Below, piece after piece: positions 18,495 to 26,840 of a DNA stretch of 64,000 bases. This DNA is from Cytobacillus firmus (GTDB taxonomy: Bacteria > Bacillota > Bacilli > Bacillales > Cytobacillaceae): positions 1-64,000 of the forward strand of contig NZ_JAMBOJ010000002.1 in assembly GCF_023715565.1 (NCBI RefSeq). The letters run 5' to 3'. The notes under the pieces are model-generated. The model was not told the DNA's origin, searched no databases, and saw only the letters and a program-made list of their open reading frames with translations. Position numbers and translations under genes: made by a program. Position 1 is the first letter of the stretch. Each line of letters opens with the position of its first letter.

Positions 18495-18702
18495 TTTGTT
18501 ACAGCTCCTTTACAAATTAAAGACACAAAAAGCATTTTATCACATACATGGTAATGATTTGAAGGTAAAAAATTACCAGGTCCTAAAAGTAGGTATTATG
18601 GGGCATGGGATTATTTCCTTTATAACTTAATGCATTTTCCCCCGCAATCATATAAAATGGTACATACAAAAGAGAAAAAAGATAAGGATGGTACCTCAAT
18701 AT

Positions 18703-19542
18703 ATGAAAACGGCTGTTGTAACGGATAGTACAGCATATATTCCTAAGAATTTAAGAGATAAGTTAAATATACATATGATTCCGCTGATCGTGATTTTTGG
18801 CGGGGAGACCTATCAGGAAGAAGTGGAAATTACGGCGGCAGATTTTTATGAAGAAGTGAAGCATAAAGATCTCCCAACAACTTCACAGCCGCCGGTGGGT
18901 GAGTTTGCCGAGCTGTTTGAGAAATTATCGAAAGAGTATGATGCGGTAATCTCGATTCATCTGTCGAGCGGCATCAGCGGCACTTACCAGGGGGCAGTCA
19001 CTGCAGGGAGCATGGTGGAAGGTATTCAGGTGTTCCCATTTGACTCAGAAATCAGCTGTATGGTGCAGGGCTTGTATGTGATTGAAGCCGCTGAACTGGC
19101 TGCTGCCGGAAAGAGTCCACAGGAAATTGTGGAGCGTTTGGAGGAAATGAAAAAGAGCGTTCGTGCTTATTTCATGGTGGACGACCTTTCGCATCTTCAG
19201 CGCGGAGGACGTTTGTCCAGTGCACAAGCCTTGATTGGAAGTCTGCTCCAGGTTAAGCCGCTGCTTCATTTTGAAGATAAGAAAATTGTTCCGTTTGAAA
19301 AGATCCGTACGCGCAAGAAAGCGATGAGGCGGATGGTTGACCTATTCTGGGAAGATGTAAAAAGCGGGGAGCCTTATCAGGCGGTTATTATCCATGCCAA
19401 CCGGGAAGCAGAAGCACGTGAGTGGAAGGCTGAGCTTGAAGCGGAATATCCAAATGTGGAATTTATGATCAGTTACTTTGGTCCGGTTATTGGAACTCAT
19501 TTGGGCGAAGGCGCAATGGGATTTGGCTGGGTTAAGAAGTAA
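18703..19542 (+). CDS. DegV family fatty-acid-binding protein (FakB-type)
   Basis: A 279-residue protein. DegV/FakB proteins hold a fatty acid and present it to the kinase FakA for phosphorylation. Hallmarks are VVTDSTAYIP at the N-terminus, TTSQPPVGEF, ISIHLSSGISGTYQGA and DDLSHLQRGGRLSSAQALIG, then IHANREAEA and GPVIGTHLGEGAMG. ATG 18703 gives the canonical MKTAVVTDST start; an in-frame ATG at 18688 overlaps the AAGG and is less likely. The gene lies between degU and comFA, as in B. subtilis (yviA). Confidence 0.93.
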   Translation: MKTAVVTDSTAYIPKNLRDKLNIHMIPLIVIFGGETYQEEVEITAADFYEEVKHKDLPTTSQPPVGEFAELFEKLSKEYDAVISIHLSSGISGTYQGAVTAGSMVEGIQVFPFDSEISCMVQGLYVIEAAELAAAGKSPQEIVERLEEMKKSVRAYFMVDDLSHLQRGGRLSSAQALIGSLLQVKPLLHFEDKKIVPFEKIRTRKKAMRRMVDLFWEDVKSGEPYQAVIIHANREAEAREWKAELEAEYPNVEFMISYFGPVIGTHLGEGAMGFGWVKK

Positions 19543-19597
19543 TGTTTGCGCCATTCTGGGGAGTGGCGCAGATTTTTTGAGAGGAGTGATGTGGATT

Positions 19598-19710
19598 TGC
19601 AAATAGATTGAGGACTTCTGCAAGTAGAAAGCTTGAATATGCAAATAGCGCGCCCAAATCTGCAAATAGATTTGAAAACTTGCAAATAGAACCGTAATAC
19701 TTGCAAATAG
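19598..19710 (+). repeat. 20-21-bp-periodic TGCAAATAG array, copy 1
   Basis: TGCAAATAG or a one-base variant begins at 19598, 19619, 19640, 19661, 19681 and 19702, giving spacings of 21, 21, 21, 20 and 21. Only the 9-11-base core is conserved; the intervening 10-12 bases differ. The array lies between the DegV-type gene and comFA, ending about 33 bases before the comFA start. Related arrays occur at 37436-37547 and 44455-44557. Confidence 0.9.
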
Positions 19711-19743
19711 ACAGATAAACTATTTAAGCCAGAGGTGAACTAA

Positions 19744-21231
19744 TTGAGATTTACTCCTGAAATGACCCCCTATATAAAAGATTTCCCTCCAGAAAGCCTA
19801 CCGATATCCTCTATTGAAACCATCCCAGAGCTGCCACTCATCAAAAACTACACATTTAACAAAGAACTTCAGCAAATCCTCCATGGAAAACAGCTTTTAC
19901 TCGAAAACCTCCAGCATCCACTCGACGAAATCCATCAGCACTATGAGAATGGCTATATTAATTACCGAAAAGGGATCATTAAGACCAAAGGCAAGACAGT
20001 GTGTGCCAGATGCGGCAATAAAGACCGCACACTGTTCGCGAGCTTCCCGTGTGCCTGTTGTGGAGAAAATGACTGCACATACTGCCGCAAATGCATCATG
20101 ATGGGACGGGTCAGTGAGTGCACCCCGTTGATTGGCTGGTGCGGACCGGAGCCGGTCAGTGAAATAAACGAGCATCCCCTGGAATGGGCAGGCAATCTTT
20201 CACCCGGTCAAAAGATTGCATCCGATCAGGTGAAGCATGCTGTTATCGAAAATAAAGAACTCCTCGTCTGGGCTGTCTGCGGTGCAGGAAAAACGGAGGT
20301 TCTATTCGAAGGAATCAACACTGCCCTCTCCTCCGGAAATAGAGTCTGCATTACCACTCCGAGAACGGATGTGGTGCTCGAGCTTGGTCCACGGCTCAAA
20401 GCAGTTTTTCCTGGTATCCAGGTGGCAGTCCTCTACGGCGGCAGTGAAGACCGCCATCTTCAGGCCATCTTAACTATCGCCACCACGCATCAGCTGCTTC
20501 GCTTTTACAAAGCGTTTGATACTGTAATCCTTGATGAAGTGGATGCCTTTCCTTATACAGCGGATGAAAGCCTTCAGTATGCTGTCCGCCAGTCCCGCAA
20601 AGAACTTTCCTCGATGATTTATCTGACAGCTACCCCAAATCAAAAGTGGCAGAGTGAATGCCGGAGCGGGAAAAGAGATTATGTCACTATCCCGGCCAGA
20701 TATCATCGTCACCCCTTGCCTGTGCCATCCTTCAAATGGTGCGGCAATTGGGAAAAGTCGCTTCAAAAAGACAAACTCCCGCCTGCAATCACCCAATGGA
20801 TTAATAAAAGGCTCGATAACCAAAAGCAGTGCCTGCTCTTCCTCCCCAAAATCGACAAAATGGAAAAGGTCCTCACCATACTCCGGAAAGCCTATCCTAA
20901 AATCCAAGCTGTGCACGCAGAAGACCCAGAGCGAAAGACTAAGGTTCAAATGATGCGCAATAAGGAAATTCCGATGCTTCTCACTACGACCATCCTAGAA
21001 AGAGGGGTTACGTTTCCCGATATTGATGTAGCGGTGTTTGGCGCTGAAGACCGCATTTTCACAGAAAGCGCACTAGTCCAGATTGCAGGACGGGTCGGAA
21101 GAAGTGCTCAATTTCCAGGCGGAGATATCACCTTTTTCCATTACGGCAAAACCGAAAACATGGTCAAAGCACGAAAACAAATCCTCAAAATGAACGCTGA
21201 AGCCAAAAAGAAGGGATTGATCGACTATTAA
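19744..21231 (+). CDS. comFA: DNA-uptake helicase ComFA
   Basis: A 495-residue ATP-dependent translocase that helps pull transforming single-stranded DNA into the cell. The TTG start follows AGAGGTG. A four-Cys zinc module lies at about 87-120 (CARCG, CACCG, CTYCRKC). The helicase core has Walker A AVCGAGKTE near residue 176, DEAD-like LDEVDAF, motif III TATPN, and the C-terminal motifs LLTTTILERGVTFPDIDVAVFG and QIAGRVGRS. comFC follows with overlap; no comFB lies between them. Confidence 0.95.
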   Translation: MRFTPEMTPYIKDFPPESLPISSIETIPELPLIKNYTFNKELQQILHGKQLLLENLQHPLDEIHQHYENGYINYRKGIIKTKGKTVCARCGNKDRTLFASFPCACCGENDCTYCRKCIMMGRVSECTPLIGWCGPEPVSEINEHPLEWAGNLSPGQKIASDQVKHAVIENKELLVWAVCGAGKTEVLFEGINTALSSGNRVCITTPRTDVVLELGPRLKAVFPGIQVAVLYGGSEDRHLQAILTIATTHQLLRFYKAFDTVILDEVDAFPYTADESLQYAVRQSRKELSSMIYLTATPNQKWQSECRSGKRDYVTIPARYHRHPLPVPSFKWCGNWEKSLQKDKLPPAITQWINKRLDNQKQCLLFLPKIDKMEKVLTILRKAYPKIQAVHAEDPERKTKVQMMRNKEIPMLLTTTILERGVTFPDIDVAVFGAEDRIFTESALVQIAGRVGRSAQFPGGDITFFHYGKTENMVKARKQILKMNAEAKKKGLIDY

Positions 21232-21928
21232 CTGCTTAATCTGCCATGAAGAAATTCTGTCAGCTGTCAGCTGGTCTACTCTATGGTCACGGCCGAAAGA
21301 GAGCTATTTATGCCAAAGTTGCTCGGATAAACTGCCCTTTATCAAAGGCGATACATGTGCTAAATGCAGCCGTCCTTTCAGCTCGCTAGATCCCCAATTT
21401 CGAAAAAGGGATCTATGCACAGATTGCCTGAGGTGGAACGAGGATTCAATATGGTCAGGACAGCTTGATAAAAATCATTCAATCTTCGCCTATGATGACT
21501 TTTTGAAAGATACAATCGCCCGCTATAAATTCAGGGGTGATTATATCCTTGCTAAAGTATTCTCCCCTTATATCAGCAAAAAACTGCAGACTCTTCAATT
21601 CGACTTCCTTGTTCCCGTCCCGCTAAGTCCTAAGCGGCTTTACGAAAGAGGATTTAATCAATCATCAGCCCTTATTCGGGAAGCAGGCTACACACCTTCA
21701 GAGCTTCTTCTGCGCAGCCACTCTGAAAAACAATCCAAAAAGTCGCGTAAAGAACGCATACAACTTATGCAGGTCTTCGAGTTATGTCCCGATTCTGTGG
21801 TTGAAGGCAAGAATATCCTTCTCTTTGATGATATTTATACAACTGGATCTACTTTATACCATGCTGCAGTAGTACTTAAATCTGCCGGAGCTAAATCGGT
21901 GTGCTCATTTACGCTTGCTCGCGGTTGA
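21227..21928 (+). CDS. comFC: ComF family protein ComFC, probable ATT start
   Basis: A 233-residue competence protein with a phosphoribosyltransferase-like fold that works with ComFA in DNA uptake. An N-terminal zinc-finger region is in frame: CLIC at residues 3-6, CQSC, CAKC, CTDC. The PRTase part has YKFRGDYILA, VPVPLSPKRLYERGFNQS and LLFDDIYTTGSTL. Between the upstream in-frame TGA (21218) and the first Cys codons the only start-like codon is ATT at 21227, which overlaps the comFA stop (ATTAA) and has AAGAAGGGA upstream. The first ATG of the frame would delete the whole zinc region. Confidence 0.88.
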   Translation: MNCLICHEEILSAVSWSTLWSRPKESYLCQSCSDKLPFIKGDTCAKCSRPFSSLDPQFRKRDLCTDCLRWNEDSIWSGQLDKNHSIFAYDDFLKDTIARYKFRGDYILAKVFSPYISKKLQTLQFDFLVPVPLSPKRLYERGFNQSSALIREAGYTPSELLLRSHSEKQSKKSRKERIQLMQVFELCPDSVVEGKNILLFDDIYTTGSTLYHAAVVLKSAGAKSVCSFTLARG

Positions 21929-22113
21929 ATTTTGGAAATATTAACAATGTAATAAATTTCTATATTTGTATATATAGTACAAATTTCCTATGGTATCTTA
22001 TTACTAGGAAAACCGTTATTTACAGATGTATACGAAGGCTCAGGAAGGGCACTGACACGGCAGCGGGGTACTATGAACCTGTTTGCCTATGTAAATAGGA
22101 AAGGAAGTTTGTA
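21929..22113 (+). other. Leader of the c-di-GMP gene, possibly structured
   Basis: 185 bases upstream of the PAS-GGDEF-EAL-PilZ gene. After an AT-rich first half, a GC-rich tract at 22040-22088 (including GGCAGCGGGGTACTATGAACC) stands out from its surroundings, followed by a CCTATGTAAATAGG hairpin and the AAGGAAG ribosome-binding site. No terminator is seen after comFC. A riboswitch is possible but not demonstrated. Confidence 0.3.
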
Positions 22114-25100
22114 TTGAATAAGTTATTTTCACGCTTTATTAGACAGACCGAACAAGTGCAGGTAGAAATTGATGAACCAGAAATTTTCCGCACTCTTTTT
22201 ATACATAATCCGGATATGACCTTCATTACTGATAGAGAAGGCAATGTATTGGAGGTTAATAAGAGTGCTTCTGATGTAACAGGATTTAAAAAGGATACGA
22301 TTATAGGTAAGAATTTATCCTCTTTTATTCGAGAAGAAGACCGCGCTGAGGTATTAAGCGCTTTCCATAAAGTTATAAAAGGGAAGCCCCAAAACATCAT
22401 CTTTTCTATCCCCCGTAAAAATGGCCAGCTGATTAAGGTTAATAACATATCCATCCCTTTATATAAAGAAAATCAAATTATAGGTGCAATTGGCATTTCA
22501 AAGGATATAACCGATGAGGAAAATCTAAAGATGGCTTTGGAACTGCAGAACCAAAAATATAAATCATTATTCGATAACCACCCGGATGCTATTTATACAC
22601 TTAATCATGATGGTGAATTCACTGGGTATAATGAAGCTCTGCCAAAATTGCTGGGCTATTCACCTGAAGAATTAGCTCAGTCTTTTAAGGAGGTTGTAGC
22701 AGATCCTTATAGAAAGATAACACTTGAAAGTTTTCAAAAAGCACTGAAGGGACAGCCTCAAACCTACGAAAGCGTCGGAATTAATAAAAAAGGCGAATTA
22801 ATCAATGTGCAGATTACCAATGTCCCAATCAAAGTTAAAGGTGAAACCGTGGGGGTTTTTGGAATAGCCAAAAATACTACGGAGTTTCATCAGCAGCAAA
22901 CTGAACTGCAAAGGGTTAAGTATAATTTGAATCGTGCTCAGGCTGTCGCTGCAATTGGAAGTCTGGAATATGATGTGGAGAAGGATGAATCGTTATGGTC
23001 TTCACAATTATATCGAATTCTTGGCGTAGATCCGATAGAAGGGCCATCTCCCAATTTTGCTGTCCATTTGGCTTGTATTCATCCGGATGATCGGCTCTTA
23101 TTTAAAGAGAATGTTAATCGGCTTATAAATGAAAAGGGGAACATGGAGCTTGAATGCCGGATTTTAAGAGATTTTGGTGAGGTTCGTCATGTTCACTACA
23201 AAGCAACTTATTATATAGATGATTTTGGAGATGCCAAAATTACAGCTACAGTTCAGGATATCACTGAGAAAAAAATCATTGAACAAAAACTCTATGAAAA
23301 TGAGCGGAAAATTGCCCAAATCAATGAAAATCTGGATGTCGGCATTTTTTCTTCCGATATTTTAGAGAGAAAGATCCTTCATTTTTCCAAAGGTGTAGAA
23401 GGAATCTTTGGTTACACACCTCAGGAATTTAATAATGATTACGACTTGTGGGACAGAGTCATTCACAAGGAGGATTTGAAACAGGTTCATCGTGAACGTG
23501 AGAAGCTGAAGGATGGTAAGATTGTCCGTTTTGAATACCGGATTACCCATAAAAATGGGGAACAAAGGTGGGTGAAAGTCCATAGCATTCCCCATTTGGA
23601 TGATAGCGGGGAATTGATTCGGGTTGATGGGTTTGTGACAGACATTTCTGAGCAAAAAAAATTGGAAGAAAAGATCCTGCATATGGCTTTGCATGATTAC
23701 CTAACAGAGCTCCCCAATCGGAGGTTCTTTGACCATAAGCTTAAGAAAATGCTAGATAGAGGTTCACGGGAGAAATTCGCGGTTATGTTCGTTGAACTAG
23801 AGAGATTAAAGCATATCAACGATACACTTGGAATTGCTGTCGGAGACGAATTACTAAAACAAGTTTCTGAAAGAATAAAAGCTTTGCTGACTGGCAGGCA
23901 AATAATTTCGAGAATAAACGGTGATGAATTTGCCATCTTAATGGAAGGTTTTCAAGGAGTTGAAGAGCCGACCATTTTAGCACAGATGATTACTGAAACA
24001 CTTTCAAAGCCCTTTTTGATAGACTCCTATGAACTTTATATATCTTCTACAATTGGAATTAGCATATACCCCAATAATGGCCAAACGGAAGAAGAGTTGA
24101 TCCGTAATGCTGATGCCGCTCTCTATCATGCTAAAAAAAGAGGGAAAAATAGTTATCAAGTATACAATTCATCAATGGATATTGAAGCATATAAGCTTTT
24201 TACCCTTGAGCAGGATATGCGTACAGCTTTGAAAAATAGTGAGTTATATCTTGAATATCAACCGAGGATTGACACGAAAACAGGCCGGATACTGAGTGCC
24301 GAGGCTTTGATTAGATGGAATCATCCTGATTGGGGGAGGGTCTCCCCTTCAGAATTCATACCAGTCGCAGAGGAATCAGGCTTAATTTTAGATATAGGTG
24401 ATTATGTCATCGAGAAAGTATGTGAGCAGCTGAGAACTTGGAAAGGTAAAGATCTTAATGTCGTTCCTGTGTCAGTCAATATATCACCGCAGCGCTTTCT
24501 GAAAAATGACCTTGTATCGACCTTTAAAAAAGCCTTGGCAATGCATAGGATAGAACCTGGCTTAATTGAACTGGAGCTGACTGAAACGTCGCTGATCAAT
24601 TACTCTGAAAACGTTATTTCTGCACTTACTCAATTAGGGGAAATGGGTGTGAAAATAGCATTGGATGATTTCGGTACAGGCTATTCATCTGTCACTCAGC
24701 TGAGGGAGTACAAATTTAATGTGCTGAAAATTGATAAGTCTTTTATTCAGAATATGGATAAAAGTCCTCAAGATGCAGTGATAACATCTAACCTCATTCA
24801 GCTTGCCCATGGCCTTAATATGGAAGTGGTGGCTGAGGGAGTTGAAACGTTTGAACAATTTCAGCTTTTACGGCAAAAAGAATGTGATCAAATTCAAGGT
24901 TTTCTGTTCAGTAGACCTCTCCCGCATGATATTTTTGAGCAAAAACTGACTATTGGTATTCTTAAGCCTAAGGATGCGAAGAAAGGGAATGTCTTTAAAA
25001 AAATGAGGGAATATTTCCGTGTTGAGTTTCCATATCCGCTGGGGGCAGATATGACCATCCTTAAGCTCAATAACAAAAAAGTGGAAATGGGAACCACGGA

Positions 25101-25416
25101 GATTCTAATAGAAGATATGGGTCCGGGCGGAGTGAAGTTTTTATCGAAAATAAAACTGCCGGTGAGGCAGGATATCATCTTAAAAATTGAGACAGAGTTA
25201 TTGGGAGGAGCGGTTTCTTTTACAGGAACAATCGTTTGGAAAGAAGAGCTCTCGGATACTCTCACGAACTATGGGTTCCAATTTATCATGGATGAAAACC
25301 AGCGGGCGGCTTTAGTCACGATTCTGAACAAACTGCAAATCCAGCTGAAGAAAAATTCCATGGTACCGGAATGCCGTTTCATCCAAATCAGCAGCAGTCA
25401 TCTATATTTTGACTAA
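22114..25416 (+). CDS. PAS4-GGDEF-EAL-PilZ c-di-GMP signalling protein
   Basis: An 1100-residue soluble protein with TTG start after AAGGAAG. Four PAS domains (about 22-135, 145-262, 272-388, 395-515) precede a GGDEF domain (about 520-690), an EAL domain (about 695-940) and a C-terminal PilZ domain (about 960-1070). The GGDEF site reads NGDEF (602-606), and the metal-binding helix reads VELERLKHIND instead of the usual DLDxFK; cyclase activity is doubtful. The EAL domain keeps E730-A-L and DDFGTGYSS (from 851), so phosphodiesterase activity is likely. PilZ has RxxxR (REYFR, about 965) and DxGxxG (Gly for Ser). No membrane segment was seen. It lies between comFC and the flagellar genes. Confidence 0.9.
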   Translation: MNKLFSRFIRQTEQVQVEIDEPEIFRTLFIHNPDMTFITDREGNVLEVNKSASDVTGFKKDTIIGKNLSSFIREEDRAEVLSAFHKVIKGKPQNIIFSIPRKNGQLIKVNNISIPLYKENQIIGAIGISKDITDEENLKMALELQNQKYKSLFDNHPDAIYTLNHDGEFTGYNEALPKLLGYSPEELAQSFKEVVADPYRKITLESFQKALKGQPQTYESVGINKKGELINVQITNVPIKVKGETVGVFGIAKNTTEFHQQQTELQRVKYNLNRAQAVAAIGSLEYDVEKDESLWSSQLYRILGVDPIEGPSPNFAVHLACIHPDDRLLFKENVNRLINEKGNMELECRILRDFGEVRHVHYKATYYIDDFGDAKITATVQDITEKKIIEQKLYENERKIAQINENLDVGIFSSDILERKILHFSKGVEGIFGYTPQEFNNDYDLWDRVIHKEDLKQVHREREKLKDGKIVRFEYRITHKNGEQRWVKVHSIPHLDDSGELIRVDGFVTDISEQKKLEEKILHMALHDYLTELPNRRFFDHKLKKMLDRGSREKFAVMFVELERLKHINDTLGIAVGDELLKQVSERIKALLTGRQIISRINGDEFAILMEGFQGVEEPTILAQMITETLSKPFLIDSYELYISSTIGISIYPNNGQTEEELIRNADAALYHAKKRGKNSYQVYNSSMDIEAYKLFTLEQDMRTALKNSELYLEYQPRIDTKTGRILSAEALIRWNHPDWGRVSPSEFIPVAEESGLILDIGDYVIEKVCEQLRTWKGKDLNVVPVSVNISPQRFLKNDLVSTFKKALAMHRIEPGLIELELTETSLINYSENVISALTQLGEMGVKIALDDFGTGYSSVTQLREYKFNVLKIDKSFIQNMDKSPQDAVITSNLIQLAHGLNMEVVAEGVETFEQFQLLRQKECDQIQGFLFSRPLPHDIFEQKLTIGILKPKDAKKGNVFKKMREYFRVEFPYPLGADMTILKLNNKKVEMGTTEILIEDMGPGGVKFLSKIKLPVRQDIILKIETELLGGAVSFTGTIVWKEELSDTLTNYGFQFIMDENQRAALVTILNKLQIQLKKNSMVPECRFIQISSSHLYFD

Positions 25417-25484
25417 TTTTTCTATAATTCTCAGATTCTTCGAGCTATAATGGTGTCAAAAGAATCTCAGAGAGGAAGAATCAT

Positions 25485-25916
25485 ATGGCTGAGTTAACCA
25501 ACTGCCCAAAATGTGATGCCATCTTTGTCAAAAACCAATTCCGTGAAGTCTGCCAGAATTGCTGGAAAGAAGAAGAGAAGGCTTATGAGACGGTCTATCA
25601 GTTCATCCGGAAGAGGGAGAATCGTACTGCTACTATCATTCAGGTTGTGGAAGCAACCGGAGTAGAGGAAGACTTAATTTTGAAATTTATCCGTACGGGG
25701 AAATTGAAGTTGGCTCAATTCCCGAATCTTGGCTATCCTTGTGAAAAATGCGGTGCGAGCATCCGGGAAGGAAAAGTCTGCAAGAGCTGCGCAGGAGAGC
25801 TGAAAAAAGATCTTCAACAGTTTACCGCCGCTGAGGAAGTGAGAAGAAGAAAGGCTGCCCAGAGAGAAAAACAAGGAACTTATTTTGCCGTCAATGAAAA
25901 AATAAAACGTTTCTAA
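25485..25916 (+). CDS. yvyF: Flagellar-region protein YvyF
   Basis: A 143-residue cytoplasmic protein of the TIGR03826 flagellar region family. It has two zinc-ribbon-like Cys clusters, CPKCDAIF and CQNCW near the N-terminus and CEKCGA and CKSCAGEL near residues 86-105, around a MerR/MarR-like helical segment (ATIIQVVEATGVEEDLILKFI). It precedes flgM, as yvyF does in B. subtilis. Its exact role is not established. Confidence 0.9.
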   Translation: MAELTNCPKCDAIFVKNQFREVCQNCWKEEEKAYETVYQFIRKRENRTATIIQVVEATGVEEDLILKFIRTGKLKLAQFPNLGYPCEKCGASIREGKVCKSCAGELKKDLQQFTAAEEVRRRKAAQREKQGTYFAVNEKIKRF

Positions 25917-25990
25917 GCTATGTGACTCATCCGCATAGCTTTTTCTATAGGCTTTTTGATATATTTTTTAACCAAAAGCAAATTATGATT

Positions 25991-26017
25991 TAAACAAACT
26001 GCCGCAATAGCCGATAA
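25991..26017 (+). promoter_or_regulatory. Sigma-D promoter of flgM
   Basis: TAAA (25991-25994), 15 bases, GCCGATAA (26010-26017), against the Bacillus sigma-D consensus TAAA-N14-16-GCCGATAT. It lies 44 bases before flgM. In B. subtilis flgM also has its own sigma-D promoter, giving negative feedback. Confidence 0.85.
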
Positions 26018-26060
26018 TAGAATTAGGTTAAATCGGCCGGAAAGAAAGAGAGGGGTACAC

Positions 26061-26327
26061 ATGAAAATCAATAATTTTGGTCCTTCAGGCGTGAACCCGT
26101 ACAAACGCCAACTGAACAAGCTTGAAAATGCAGGAAAACCAGCCAGAACGGCATCAGATAAAATTGAGATCAGCACCACTGCAAAGGAAATGCAGCAGGT
26201 ATCACAGCTGAGCGAGAACCGTAAAGCAAGAGTAGAAGAGCTTAAAATTCAGGTAGAGAACGGCACCTATAAAATCAACCCAAAAGAAGTAGCGAAAAGC
26301 ATCGCTAATTTCTATACGAAAAAGTAA
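26061..26327 (+). CDS. flgM: Anti-sigma-D factor FlgM
   Basis: An 88-residue small protein that binds and inhibits sigma-D until the flagellar hook-basal body is complete. It shows the family pattern: MKINNFGPSGVNPYKRQ at the N-terminus, DKIEISTTAKEMQQ in the middle and the sigma-binding helices VEELKIQVENGTYKINPKEVAKSIANFY at the C-terminus. It is followed by flgN (15 bases) and flgK. Confidence 0.95.
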   Translation: MKINNFGPSGVNPYKRQLNKLENAGKPARTASDKIEISTTAKEMQQVSQLSENRKARVEELKIQVENGTYKINPKEVAKSIANFYTKK

Positions 26328-26342
26328 TGGGGAGGGATTGGC

Positions 26343-26822
26343 ATGTCAGCCGAAGCGCTTACGGCAGCAATGGAGAAACTGCTTAAGCTTCATAAAAGCC
26401 TTTATGAACTCGCAGTTAAAAAGACAGACATTATTAAGACCGGCGACATGGACGCCCTCAATCAGATGCTGAAGGATGAGCAGGCTCACATTGCGGCTAT
26501 CAGCCGATTGGATCAGGAACGGGAAAAAGCAGCAAATTCCATCGCACCTATGCTTGAAAGCCCAACCGTATCAGATTGTTTAACTATCCTCATGCAGCCT
26601 GACCGTCTCAAACTAGAGGCCATTACAGAGGAGCTTGCTGAGCTGGTGAACGAACTGAAAGAGCAAAACTTCCTAAACCAGCAGCTTGTTCATCAGTCAC
26701 TTCAGTTTGTGAATGTCTCTATGAACCTATTAAGGCCACAGCCAGAAAATATGAACTACGGTCCGCCTGCCAGAAAGAAATCTGAAAAGATGAATCCAGG
26801 AATTTTCAACTCGAAAGTGTAG
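26343..26822 (+). CDS. flgN: Flagellar chaperone FlgN
   Basis: A 159-residue, largely alpha-helical cytoplasmic chaperone for the hook-filament junction proteins FlgK and FlgL. It consists of long amphipathic helices (for example LHKSLYELAVKKTDIIKTGD) without a signal peptide. It sits between flgM and flgK, as in B. subtilis. Confidence 0.93.
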   Translation: MSAEALTAAMEKLLKLHKSLYELAVKKTDIIKTGDMDALNQMLKDEQAHIAAISRLDQEREKAANSIAPMLESPTVSDCLTILMQPDRLKLEAITEELAELVNELKEQNFLNQQLVHQSLQFVNVSMNLLRPQPENMNYGPPARKKSEKMNPGIFNSKV

Positions 26823-26840
26823 TAGAACGGAGGAGCAAAC

